From Reclinomonas americana ATCC 50394 (taxonomy: Eukaryota > Jakobida > Jakobea > Jakobida), in NCBI GenBank assembly GCA_048213135.1, contig PS015026.1, forward strand, positions 93,411 through 157,410: 64,000 bases of DNA. Direction: 5' to 3'. Made by a program: the position numbers and the translations under genes. Position 1 is the stretch's first letter. Each line of letters starts with the position of its first letter. Below the pieces are notes generated by a model. The model was not told the origin of the DNA. It did not search any database and was given only the letters and a program-made list of their open reading frames with translations. Shown here piece by piece: positions 1 to 13,200 of this stretch.

Positions 1-65
<65 letters not shown>
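1..65. repeat. (CA)n microsatellite
   Basis: Uninterrupted AC dinucleotides run from the window edge. The array probably continues to the left. Confidence 0.95.
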
Positions 66-66
<1 letters not shown>

Positions 67-116
67 CGAAGGAAGCGTCAGCAATGCAACATGCAGTTTC
101 GCAGAAATAAATGAGC

Positions 117-521
117 TTACACACCACCGGTATCGCCAAGAGTCGGCGACAGCCTGCCGCTGGCACTGGAAGCGGCACCGGCCACTTGCGCACTCAACTG
201 CTGAATCTTCGCCTCTTTGGCAATCCGTTTCTTCTGTGCGGCGATCCGTTTCTGCTTTTCGGCCATCTGTTTCTGTATTTCGATCTTGGCAAGCCTGCGT
301 AGCTCTTCTAGCGAGACTGCACACGCCACAATTAGAGGGAGAGAAAGACATGACACATTGTGTTTCTGGTGTACAACATGTCAACCAAAAAAACGCACGA
401 TTACGAAGCGCGTCGAGGTCGAAGTCAACTTCGCCGTTGTCGTCGTCATCCTCATCAGTGGTGTCACTCACACTGTCGTCGTCGCTGTTGTCGACGCTCT
501 GAAGAATGCCGAAGTCGCCAT
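117..521 (-). CDS. 3' end of an unknown acidic/coiled-coil protein
   Basis: Two minus-strand exons can be joined in frame. The first (521-405) follows an acceptor ending gctccgcgcag and encodes an acidic stretch with DNSDDDSVSDTTDEDDDDN. Its donor gtaatc leads through an intron of about 90 bases to the last exon (316-117, TAA at 119-117). That exon encodes LSLEELRRLAKIEIQKQMAE and then a Lys/Gln/Ala-rich helix with the character of a coiled coil, ending in a Ser/Gly tail. The phase agrees (CTT C|TC TCG). The 5' part would lie beyond the (GA)n tract and the gap to the right. I do not recognise the family; acidic plus helical tails are common in nuclear and RNA-processing proteins, but that is only a guess. 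Confidence 0.6.
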
Positions 522-571
522 CTGCGCGGAGCAAGAGAGCGATACAGAAGGAGAAGAATGAGAAGAGCGAA

Positions 572-828
<257 letters not shown>

Positions 829-1787
829 NNNNNNNNNNNNNNNNNNNNNNNNNNNNNNNNNNNNNNNNNNNNNNNNNNNNNNNNNNNNNNNNNNNNNNNN
901 NNNNNNNNNNNNNNNNNNNNNNNNNNNNNNNNNNNNNNNNNNNNNNNNNNNNNNNNNNNNNNNNNNNNNNNNNNNNNNNNNNNNNNNNNNNNNNNNNNNN
1001 NNNNNNNNNNNNNNNNNNNNNNNNNNNNNNNNNNNNNNNNNNNNNNNNNNNNNNNNNNNNNNNNNNNNNNNNNNNNNNNNNNNNNNNNNNNNNNNNNNNN
1101 NNNNNNNNNNNNNNNNNNNNNNNNNNNNNNNNNNNNNNNNNNNNNNNNNNNNNNNNNNNNNNNNNNNNNNNNNNNNNNNNNNNNNNNNNNNNNNNNNNNN
1201 NNNNNNNNNNNNNNNNNNNNNNNNNNNNNNNNNNNNNNNNNNNNNNNNNNNNNNNNNNNNNNNNNNNNNNNNNNNNNNNNNNNNNNNNNNNNNNNNNNNN
1301 NNNNNNNNNNNNNNNNNNNNNNNNNNNNNNNNNNNNNNNNNNNNNNNNNNNNNNNNNNNNNNNNNNNNNNNNNNNNNNNNNNNNNNNNNNNNNNNNNNNN
1401 NNNNNNNNNNNNNNNNNNNNNNNNNNNNNNNNNNNNNNNNNNNNNNNNNNNNNNNNNNNNNNNNNNNNNNNNNNNNNNNNNNNNNNNNNNNNNNNNNNNN
1501 NNNNNNNNNNNNNNNNNNNNNNNNNNNNNNNNNNNNNNNNNNNNNNNNNNNNNNNNNNNNNNNNNNNNNNNNNNNNNNNNNNNNNNNNNNNNNNNNNNNN
1601 NNNNNNNNNNNNNNNNNNNNNNNNNNNNNNNNNNNNNNNNNNNNNNNNNNNNNNNNNNNNNNNNNNNNNNNNNNNNNNNNNNNNNNNNNNNNNNNNNNNN
1701 NNNNNNNNNNNNNNNNNNNNNNNNNNNNNNNNNNNNNNNNNNNNNNNNNNNNNNNNNNNNNNNNNNNNNNNNNNNNNNNNNNNNNNN
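829..1787. other. Assembly gap, 959 N
   Basis: GA repeat lies on both sides, so the assembly probably collapsed in a microsatellite. The 5' part of the minus-strand gene on the left, or membrane exons of the SLC12-like gene on the right, could be hidden here. Confidence 0.95.
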
Positions 1788-2627
1788 GAGAGAGAAAGGG
1801 GGAGTGGGGAAGGGGGACAGAACGAAAGAAAGGAGAAAGAAAGACAAAACAGAAAGCGAGAGAAAGACAGAGAAACAGGGAAAGAGGAGTGGGAGTGAGG
1901 AAGGGAGACAGAATAAAAGAAAGGAGAAAGAAAGACAGAAGCAGAAAGAGAGAGAGAGGAAGAGGGAGAGAGAGGGGGTGGGGAAGGGTGACAGAATGGA
2001 AGAAGGAGAAAGAAAGACACAAGCAGAAAGAGAGAGAGAAAGAAACAGAGAAAGAGAGAAAGAGATGCAGTTGACAGACAAATCCTCACAAAATGCAGAG
2101 AAGAGAAAATGACAAACCTGCACTTCCCGCAGCCGCCGCTGCAGAGCAAGTCTCAAGTCAGCGATCACAGACAGCCAGACAGAGACGAGGAAAAGAGAGA
2201 GAGAGAGAGACACGATGCACTCTCAACAAACCCATTCAAAAAAAGCGCTTATGTAAACGCAGGACACGGAAGTTACCAACGGAACTCATCAGCCCATACT
2301 CGTCCCCTCTGCTGTTAGCGCTGTGCCGTGCTGCATTCTCCCGCGCGCTTGCAAGCTTCAGGACTTGAGAACGAAAATTCAATCCGCACAAAAATTCACG
2401 CATCTTTCATTGTTTGCAACGCGCGTTCGTGCTTTGTGTGTGTGTCACAGTGCGCGAGAGAGTGCATTGTGCAGGTTTGTGTGCGCGCGCGTGTGCGTGT
2501 GTGTGCATGTTGTGTAAATTGCTGACATGGAATCTATATTGTGCGTTGGCAGCTCTTCCCCCCACTCTCTCTCTCTTGCGCGTGTGTGTGTGTGTGTGCA
2601 TTAGTGTGTCTCTGCTGAGCTGATATC
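1788..2627. repeat. Purine-rich then TG-rich low-complexity sequence
   Basis: Bases 1788-2210 are GA/GAAA-rich with imperfect 60-100 base repeats (aggagaaagaaagaca recurs). Bases 2400-2620 contain TGTG tracts. I see no convincing exon. This is probably upstream or untranslated sequence of the SLC12-like gene. Confidence 0.7.
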
Positions 2628-5320
2628 ATGGGCAGCTGCTTGTCGGTTTGTCAAACGAGACACATGCATGTGATGCAACTGATTTCGATGTGCAGACTGA
2701 AGTGTGCTGTGTGTTTGTAAAGAGAGAGGATACCTCGTGGCATCCGCAGCTGTTGACGTTGATTAGGTTGACGGAGGAGGGAAAGCCGAGTCATGTGGAG
2801 TTGATTGCGGTGACGGCGCAGTTGTCGTCGAGTGCGAATCGGGTGCCCACGGTGGCCTCGGTCATTGAGGTTGGTGGAGGAGGAAGGGAGAAGAGATAAG
2901 AGGGAAGGGAGATTGGGAGGGGAATGTGTGTGCATTGAGAGAGAGNNNNNNNNNNNNNNNNNNNNTGGTGCACAGTGCATGAGGGAGTGAGCAAAGAAGG
3001 AGTGTGTGTGTGTGTGTGAGGGCCAGAGCGAGGGCAAGGGTGAACGACTAAGAGCGCTGAGATAGGAATGTACATGAAGAGCTGAAGCAAGTGTGGAGGA
3101 GACAAGATGTATGTGTTGTGTGTGCTTCCGTGTGTGTGTGGAGAGGAGAGAGTCGAGCCCCTCCTATCTTTCACGCTCACTGTCCCCATTCCCCCACAGG
3201 GCGAGCTCGCGGAGATGCACGAGCACGCCGAGGCAAGGCGAGTGGCCCTCGAGTTCCTGGCGCGCAAAATGGGCGTCATGGCCGTGGTGCACACGCTGGT
3301 GGCGGAGACGGTGGAGAAGGGCCTGCAGGCGCTGCTGCAGCCGACGCCGAATGTGCCGGCGATGCTGAGGCCAAACACATTGCTGCTGGGCTGGCCGCGA
3401 CAGTGGCCGAAGCGAGTTTTGAAGGGCGCGATGGAGTGGGCCGATGTGTTTGTCGACGCGCTCTTTGATGCGCACGCGGTGGAGATGGCGGTGCTGGTGT
3501 GCAAGAACATGGACACGTATCCGACGGAGCAGGACAAGGTCATGACGGGGCGTGTGGACGTGTGGTGGTTGCCTCGTTGCGCACACCCACACAAAGTCGC
3601 CTCTCCCTCATTTCTTGGCCTCATTGTTGTGTGGCAGCTGACCATGCGGACGAGTTAGTGTTCTCGGTGATCAAGTGGCTGCACAAGCACCCGATATGGA
3701 GACGGTGTAGTGTGCGCGTGTTGGTGGGAGTGGATCCGGCGCGCATGGCGCCGGCGCGTGTCACCGAGTTTGTCGCGCAGACGTTGAGAAGATCGGGGAT
3801 TCGGGCGTCGGTGGTGCAGGTGTCGCTGCAGGTGAAGAGGGGGAAAGGGGAAGGGGAAGGGGGTAATGGGGGAGGGAAAGGGGTAGAGGGGGAAGGAAAG
3901 GAAGGAGTGGGGAGAAACTCGACGATTGAAGGGAACGGGGCGCAGTGAGGCGTTTGGAAGAAGAGTGGGGAGGAGTGAGAAGGCGGGAAAAAGTGGTAGA
4001 GTGGGCGACGTGAGACTGGAGACGAATGTGCAGTGAATTCCGTGTTGAAGTCGGGTTAGTGAGCAGTGCGAGGAGAATAGGCAGAAAGGTGCAAATGATT
4101 TTCTTGGCGTACTCGGGAAGCAGAGAGACGAAAAATGTAGTGGACGGAAGGTGCAGTGACTTCCGTGTCGTCTCAGAAAGCAGAGGTAAACGAAGGGTAA
4201 GGTCAAAAAGTTGCAGTATTTCGCTGAATAATGCGCGGAATGCAAAGAGGGGCTATGCTGCAGAGTGGCTCGGGGGGCGAGGTCAGTTATCTGCAGCAAT
4301 TCGCCGTGTCGTGCTCACATTTGCGTACTCTTGTGCAGGTTGAGGAACCGCCGACACATGCCAGGTGACTTGCTCCCTCCTCTCTCTCTCTCTCTCTCTG
4401 TCTGTCTTCCCCCCCTCACTTTCCCTCTCCCTCCTCTCCCCCCGCAGCCTGGTACCCCACACACACATTCAAGAGCTGCCGGTGCTGAGCGGTGGCGCCT
4501 CACCGTCGCTGCGAGCCGCGTTGAATCGCCGCCAGCAGCTCAATCGCCGCGGTCTGACGGCCACCATTCGCGACCCGATGGCCAGCTCGTCACACTCGCT
4601 CGCAGCACTCGAGGGCGGTGCTCCGGGCGCCGATGATGCACGGCGGCGTGTGCACTTTGCGGACACTGTGGAACTCATCTCGTATGTGCTGGATTCGGTG
4701 ACTGCCGATCCGGAGAGACCTCCGCCGCATCTGAATGCGCCAGCCACGCCGCCGGTGTTGAGCACTTTTAATCTGGATATTGGCGGGTCGTTGCTGGCGG
4801 AGGGTGGTGGTGAAGGCGGGGCGAGTGGGAGTGGAGTGGAAGGGTGCGTGAAAAGGGAGAGGGGGGAGAGAGGGAAGGAAGGGTGAGAGTGTGAGAGGGA
4901 AGGATGGGGAGCGCCATTGTTTCGCATAGCGAGCGAGTGGTTGTGTGTAGGAGGGAAGCAGGAAAGAGCGAAGAGAGAAAGGGGGAAGAGAGCAAAGGAT
5001 GTATGCATACAGCGATGAAACAACAACGAATTGTGCTCATAGGAGAGAGAAAAAGAAGGAGCGAGGAGGAGGACCTAGAGTGTACGTGTGAGTGATGGAG
5101 TGACGGATGGGAAGAGAGGGAAGAGAGCAAACGAGGAATGCATGCAGCGAAGAAACAATAACAAATTCTGCTCATGGGAGAGAGAGAGAGAGAGAAAAGG
5201 AGCGAGGAGGAGGACCTAGAGTTTGCGTGTAGGAGGGAAGCGAGAAAGAGCGGAGAGAAAAGGGGAAGAGAGCAAACTAGGAATGCATGCAACGAAAAAA
5301 TGACAGCATTGTGCTCATGG

Positions 5321-5372
<52 letters not shown>

Positions 5373-5745
5373 GAGGACGACGTAGAGTGTGTGTGTGAGA
5401 GTGAGTGGAGTGAGGAGTAGGAGAAGGAAGGACGGGAGCGAGAGAAAGGAGTATGCATGACGAGGNNNNNNNNNNNNNNNNNNNNNNNNNNNNNNNNNNN
5501 NNNNNNNNNNNNNNNNNNNNNNNNNNNNNNNNNNNNNNNNNNNNNNNNNNNNNNNNNNNNNNNNNNNNNNNNNNNNNNNNNNNNNNNNNNNNNNNNNNNN
5601 NNNNNNNNNNNNNNNNNNNNNNNNNNNNNNNNNNNNNNNNNNNNNNNNNNNNNNNNNNNNNNNNNNNNNNNNNNNNNNNNNNNNNNNNNNNNNNNNNNNN
5701 NNNNNNNNNNNNNNNNNNNNNNNNNNNNNNNNNNNNNNNNNNNNN

Positions 5746-5784
<39 letters not shown>

Positions 5785-6702
5785 AGCGAGGAGGAGGACC
5801 TAGAGTGTGTGTGTGAGAGTGATGGAGTGACGGATGGAGAGAAGCGGGAAGCGAGCAAAGGAGGAATGCATGCAGCAAGGCGTTGTTTCTGTGTCTGTGA
5901 AGGAGAGTGAGAGGACAGGCAGAGAGTGAGTGAGAGAGCGCGTGCGCGAGGATGAGGGAGCGGAAGAGACAGTGCGGAATGAGAGAGAGTCAGATAAGGG
6001 GAGAGATTGCACGGTGTGGCATTCCTGTACGTATCTGCGCGTTGATGAACATGGTGACCAGAGAAAGCAACGGCGAGACGTAGCTATGTGTTCTAAAGTG
6101 GATTTGAGGGCGGTGAGATTCTCTGTTCTTGTCTTCTCTGTCTGCATAGGTTGCTGTCTCTTTCATGCACAGCTCTCTCTCTTTCTCTCTCTGTATGTGT
6201 GTTTCTTCATGTGTGTGCGTGTAGATATCGCACTGCTGTGCCAAAGCAGATTTCGTGCGAGAGACAAGTCTTTTGGAGATTACAGTTCAGAGACGTGTGC
6301 CTTGTCCATCTCTTACGCACCACCTCTCACCCACAGAGAGGCTGGCCGTGCACCGAGCGTGGACCCTGCCGAAATCCGGTTCTCACCCGACGATTTCCTG
6401 CAACCGGCTCGCGATCTCAACTCTGCAGTGGTGGCCTACTCGCACGATGGTATGGGTTGCAGTTATTCGCCTTTTACAATCTCTTTCTCACATCGCGTTT
6501 ATTGCAGCCGACCTCGTGCTCCTCGGCCTGCCGGAACCCTCCGAAATGCATCCGCCTGTCTACTGTTGCGTCTGAGACAACGCACTCTCATCTCTCTTTC
6601 ATCTTCTCACATGTGGCTCTCGCAGACCTCGACTACGTGGAGAAGATGACGGCCAACCTCAAGTGTGTGTGGCTCGTACGCGACGGACTGCGCAGGGAAT
6701 AG
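2628..6702 (+). CDS. SLC12-type cation-chloride cotransporter C-terminal domain, apparently without the transporter
   Basis: My model has nine exons: 2628-2645, 2696-2869, 3200-3575, 3638-3831, 4339-4364, 4448-4843, 6337-6449, 6508-6564 and 6626-6702 (TAG). All phases agree, giving 476 residues. Family landmarks of the KCC/NKCC cytoplasmic domain appear in order: TSWHPQLLTLIRL, NTLLLGWPRQWP, AVLVCKNMDTYP, GRVDVWWL, HKHPIWRRCSVRVLV, RVHFADTVELI, LNSAVVAYSHDADLVLLGLP and the closing LDYVEKMTANLKCVWLVRDG. In known transporters this domain follows twelve membrane helices and controls trafficking and activity. Here the region upstream contains no hydrophobic exon. The first exon is my choice; it begins MGSCLS, a match to the N-myristoylation pattern with a palmitoylatable cysteine. 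The membrane half could instead be in the gap at 829-1787 or misassembled elsewhere. Confidence 0.85.
3949..4330. repeat. Imperfect tandem repeat in an SLC12-like intron
   Basis: Degenerate units share the core gtgcagtgaattccgtgt. Copies are seen near 4028, 4148, 4212 and 4291. Confidence 0.5.
4860..5900. repeat. Tandem repeat of about 140 bp in an SLC12-like intron, with a gap
   Basis: Units share ggaggaggacctagagtgt, then gaatgcatgcagcgaagaaa, then gtgctcatgggagag followed by a GA run. Copies are visible near 4990, 5138, 5279 and 5862, with an N gap at 5466-5745 inside the array. The whole lies in the intron between exons 6 and 7. Confidence 0.7.
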
Positions 6703-7832
6703 TCTCGATTCCACTTTCTCTCTGTCTCTTTTTTATCCTTTCGTCTGCATTCTCCTTTCGTTTTTTTGGTTCCCTTTGATTACGTAGTTGCAACAACCAA
6801 CAAAAGAAAAACGCAATTGCTTGCAGTAGAGTTGCTTTCCTTGCGTCGCAGAGGGAGAGATGGGAAGCCGTCCGTTCACTGTTGAACTTTCTTTTGTGAT
6901 GCAATCTCTCTGCCTGGTCTTCGCCATTTCCCGTCTTGGTTGAGCCACGTATAATCGCAGAAAACGGGCCTTTTGATCCCGTGACCCTTGACCAACGCCT
7001 CCGCTTCACGGATCCGGACCCGGCTTTGCTTCGTTTGCCTGGCTATGTGCCGTGTACGATTGCAGAAAACGCTATGCGTCTATAGCTATGCAAGTGCGTC
7101 AAATCTACTGTTCAACCACGCTTATGCGGTGAATATCGCAGTTCTCGACTTGTTCGGAGCTCCGAGAGCGGACACACGCTGCCTGAACACTGGTGTTGTT
7201 GTTGTGCTGATGTTTTGGATACGGTTGGACTTGGTCATCAAGACAGCTGTGCTTGCAATTGTTTGTCGGCACACGAATTGTTGAGGCAACTGTTGGCCTC
7301 CCTGCGAAGGCTGTGCAGAATCCGAATTTCCAGCATCGCGTTCGAATTCAGTTTATTGAATCGCGAAAATTGTGTGCTGCATGCCACGGATCGCCCGGAC
7401 GCACACCCGAGGAGCAAGAGCGTTTCTAGAACTGCATATGGGTTGCTGCTGCGGTTTCTCTTGCAGAAACGCCAGCATCAGCCATCTCGACTTTTTCTCG
7501 CTTTTTTCCGTGATGTCTGAGTTTCTGGTGCTCACTCAAGATGGCGATCATCGTGCAGCTGTGTTGCTGTTTGGATTAGAAAAGTTGTTGTTCTTGTTGT
7601 TGTTGTACGCCGGCGTCAGCAATATTAGATTTTTCGATTTTTCTCACAGTTTCCATGATGCCTCAGTTTCTGGTACTCACGCATGATGGTCATCATGCAC
7701 CTGTGTTACTGTTTGGATTACAGAAGCTGTTTGTCGCCGTTGAAAGGATATCTGGATATCGGAAACGCAGTGGACCGACGTCTACAGCGGTGACGTCATT
7801 CACTCTTTCACTCTGCGCACGAGAAGTGAGCC
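6703..7832. other. Intergenic region with a two-copy repeat
   Basis: I see no supported exon. A segment beginning gatgtctgagtttctggtgc (7512) is repeated imperfectly from about 7658, with spacing near 147 bases. The region lies between the SLC12-like stop codon and the ankyrin gene start. Confidence 0.5.
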
Positions 7833-10197
<2,365 letters not shown>

Positions 10198-10245
10198 CCA
10201 CATTTTGTTCGCTTCTTCACTCTCCCCTTCGCTCCTCCTCCTCTT

Positions 10246-13200
10246 TCACCACCAGCCATTGGCGCGTCGCACTTGCGTGAGTGCATTCTCCAGCCGCCCG
10301 CTGTTGATCCACTCGACGAGCGCGCGTGCAGAAGGCACACGCGCGGTGACGCTGACCACGTGCTCCTCGCCGCTGTGATCGGTGGCGACCGCAAAGTCGC
10401 CATTGTCGAGCAGCATGCGCAGCGTGGAGGACCACAGTCGTGCCGACATGGTCACGCGTTGCTCCACGTCTTCTCCTCGCTCGTCGTCGTCGTCATCATC
10501 GTCGTCGTCGACCGTGGGACTGGTGTCGAACTGCACCACCAGCTCGCACTCCCGCGTGAGGCGCACTGTCGACGGCGCGTGCGGGGCCAGCTGCACACCG
10601 AGCCAGGCCACGATGGCGGCGTGCGCTGACTTGTGTGTGGCTGCCGTGCGTGGCGTCACCATGGGGAGCATGCAGTCGGCGGCCGCTGCCGTGGTGAAGC
10701 AACAGCTGTTGGCGGGGGACTCGAGGGCCGCCGGGCTGGTGCTCTGCGTCGAGAATACGGTGCTCGGGCGGCTCTCCACGAATTGGACGGGGAGGCCCAC
10801 TGGGAGGGGGGCGGTGGAAGAGAAGGTGAGCAGGAGTGGAGGGTATGGCGTGGCAAAATACTATCCTGCTTCTCTTATGTGTAATCCCACTCTCTTCTCT
10901 TCACTCCTCAAAGCCACAGGTCTTCACTCTCCGTTTCACCAGTCGCACTCTGTAACATTCTCCTCTCTCTCTCTCACTCTCCCTCTCATCTGTTTCTTTC
11001 CTCTTGCTTCATTCTGTTCCGTCGTCCGTCTCGCTGCAATAGAACAGATAGCAGCTGGCAGGCAGAAGATTCACGAAGCATAAGGACGGAACCTGCTTCA
11101 CTCATGCACACTTACTCTCTTGTCTTCTTTCCCTGTTTCTCAGTCCCGCCTGCTGATGGCAACTGTTTTTCTCCCAGTCTCTCTTATTTTTCCTCGGTTT
11201 GTCTCTCTTCCCTTGCCCGTATCTATCTCGCTGCAAAGCAACGGAAAGACGTACCAGCGATGCGAGGGAGAACTTGAATGCGCAGCGAACACTGTCTTCT
11301 TCTCCCATGCACACTCATTCTCTCCTTGTATCTCAGCTCCGCCTCCTCTCTCGCCATTTGCTCGCAGCTCTCTCTCTCTCTCTNNNNNNNNNNNNNNNNN
11401 NNNNNNNNNNNNNNNNNNNNNNNNNNNNNNNNNNNNNNNNNNNNNNNNNNNNNNNNNNNNNNNNNNNNNNNNNNNNNNNNNNNNNNNNNNNNNNNNNNNN
11501 NNNNNNNNNNNNNNNNNNNNNNNNNNNNNNNNNNNNNNNNNNNNNNNNNNNNNNNNNNNNNNNNNNNNNNNNNNNNNNNNNNNNNNNNNNNNNNNNNNNN
11601 NNNNNNNNNNNNNNNNNNNNNNNNNNNNNNNNNNNNNNNNNNNNNNNNNNNNNNNNNNNNNNNNNNNNNNNNNNNNNNNNNNNNNNNNNNNNNNNNNNNN
11701 NNNNNNNNNNNNNNNNNNNNNNNNNNNNNNNNNNNNNNNNNNNNNNNNNNNNNNNNNNNNNNNNNNNNNNNNNNNNNNNNNNNNNNNNNNNNNNNNNNNN
11801 NNNNNNNNNNNNNNNNNNNNNNNNNNNNNNNNNNNNNNNNNNNNNNNNNNNNNNNNNNNNNNNNNNNNNNNNNNNNNNNNNNNNNNNNNNNNNNNNNNNN
11901 NNNNNNNNNNNNNNNNNNNNNNNNNNNNNNNNNNNNNNNNNNNNNNNNNNNNNNNNNNNCCCTCCACCCACCTTTCTTCCCCGCAGCAGCAGCAGCTGGT
12001 GGATCATTCTTTCGCCGCGCACTGCTCAACGTGCTGCTCCCCGCCGCACTGCTCCTCGCCGACAACGCATCGCCGCCTCCCTCAATCAGCTTCATGTAAT
12101 CGTCGTCGTCGAGCAGACTCGGCGTCGCACTGCCTCCACCACCACCACCAGTACCACTCGCAATGCTCCCACGTCCACCGAGTCGGCCAACAGGTGGAGG
12201 TGCAGCGGCCAGTGATGACAAGCTGCTCGTGCGACGTCCTGTTGGTTGAGAGGGAGTGAGGGGAGGCAGGAAAAGGGGAAGGAGGAAAAGGGGAAGGAGG
12301 AAAAGGGGAAGGAGGGGAAAGTGGAGGAGGGGGAGGAGAGAGGAGAAGGAGGAGGAGGAAAAAGAGGAGGAGGAGGAGATGATGATGAAGAAGAAGAAGA
12401 AGAAGGGAAGGGAAGAAGGAGAAGAGGAAGGAGAAGAGGAAGAAGGAAAACAGGAGCAAGATCAAGAAGAGGAGGGACAAGAGGGAAAAGAAGAAGAGGA
12501 GGGGTCAAGGAGGAGAAGAAGAAGAGGAAGGAAGATGAGGAACGGGAGCAGAAGAAGAAGAAGAAGAAGAAGAAGAAGAGGGAGATGAAGGAGCAGGAAA
12601 AGGGGAACAAGAACAAAAAGAAGAAGAAGGAGGACGACGAGGAGGAGAGGAAGAAGAGGAGGGTCACGGAGACGAGGGAGGAGGAGGACAAGACGATAAC
12701 AACAACAACAACAACAACAACGAGAAGAGGGAGAAGAAAGAAGAAGAGGAAGAAGAGGAAGGGGAATAGGAAGGGGAAGAAGGAGAACAGCAGCAAGAAC
12801 AAGAAGAGGAGGGCAAAGAGACGAGGGAGAGAAGAAGGAAGAAGGGGATCGAGAAGAAGAAGAAGGAGGACGACGAGGAGGAGACGACGACGGAGAAGGA
12901 GAAGAAGAGGAGGGTCAAGGAGACGAGGGGGGAGGAGGACAAGACGATAACAACAACAACAACAACAACAACTACAACGAGAAGAGGGAGAAGAAAGAAG
13001 AAAGAAGGAGGAGGTCGATGAGAAGAAGGAGCAGGGGAAGCGGAAGAAGGATAACAGGAGCAGGAGGGCTAGGAGATGAGGGAAAGAAGAAGAAGAGAAG
13101 GGAGAAGAGGATCGAGAAGAAGAAGAAGAAGAAGAAGAAGAAGAGAGAGAGAGAGAGAGAGAGGAGGAGAAGAAGGAGAAGAAGAAGAGGAATGATGATG

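Noticed and set aside
1-65. Telomere repeat at the window edge
   Set aside because: Plain CA dinucleotides are the same microsatellite found many times inside the window; there is no TTAGGG-type motif.
10217-10629. Plus-strand frames opposite the C-terminal exon of the low-complexity gene
   Set aside because: The minus-strand exon has a good acceptor, a folded-looking sequence and a stop; the plus frames are its shadows.
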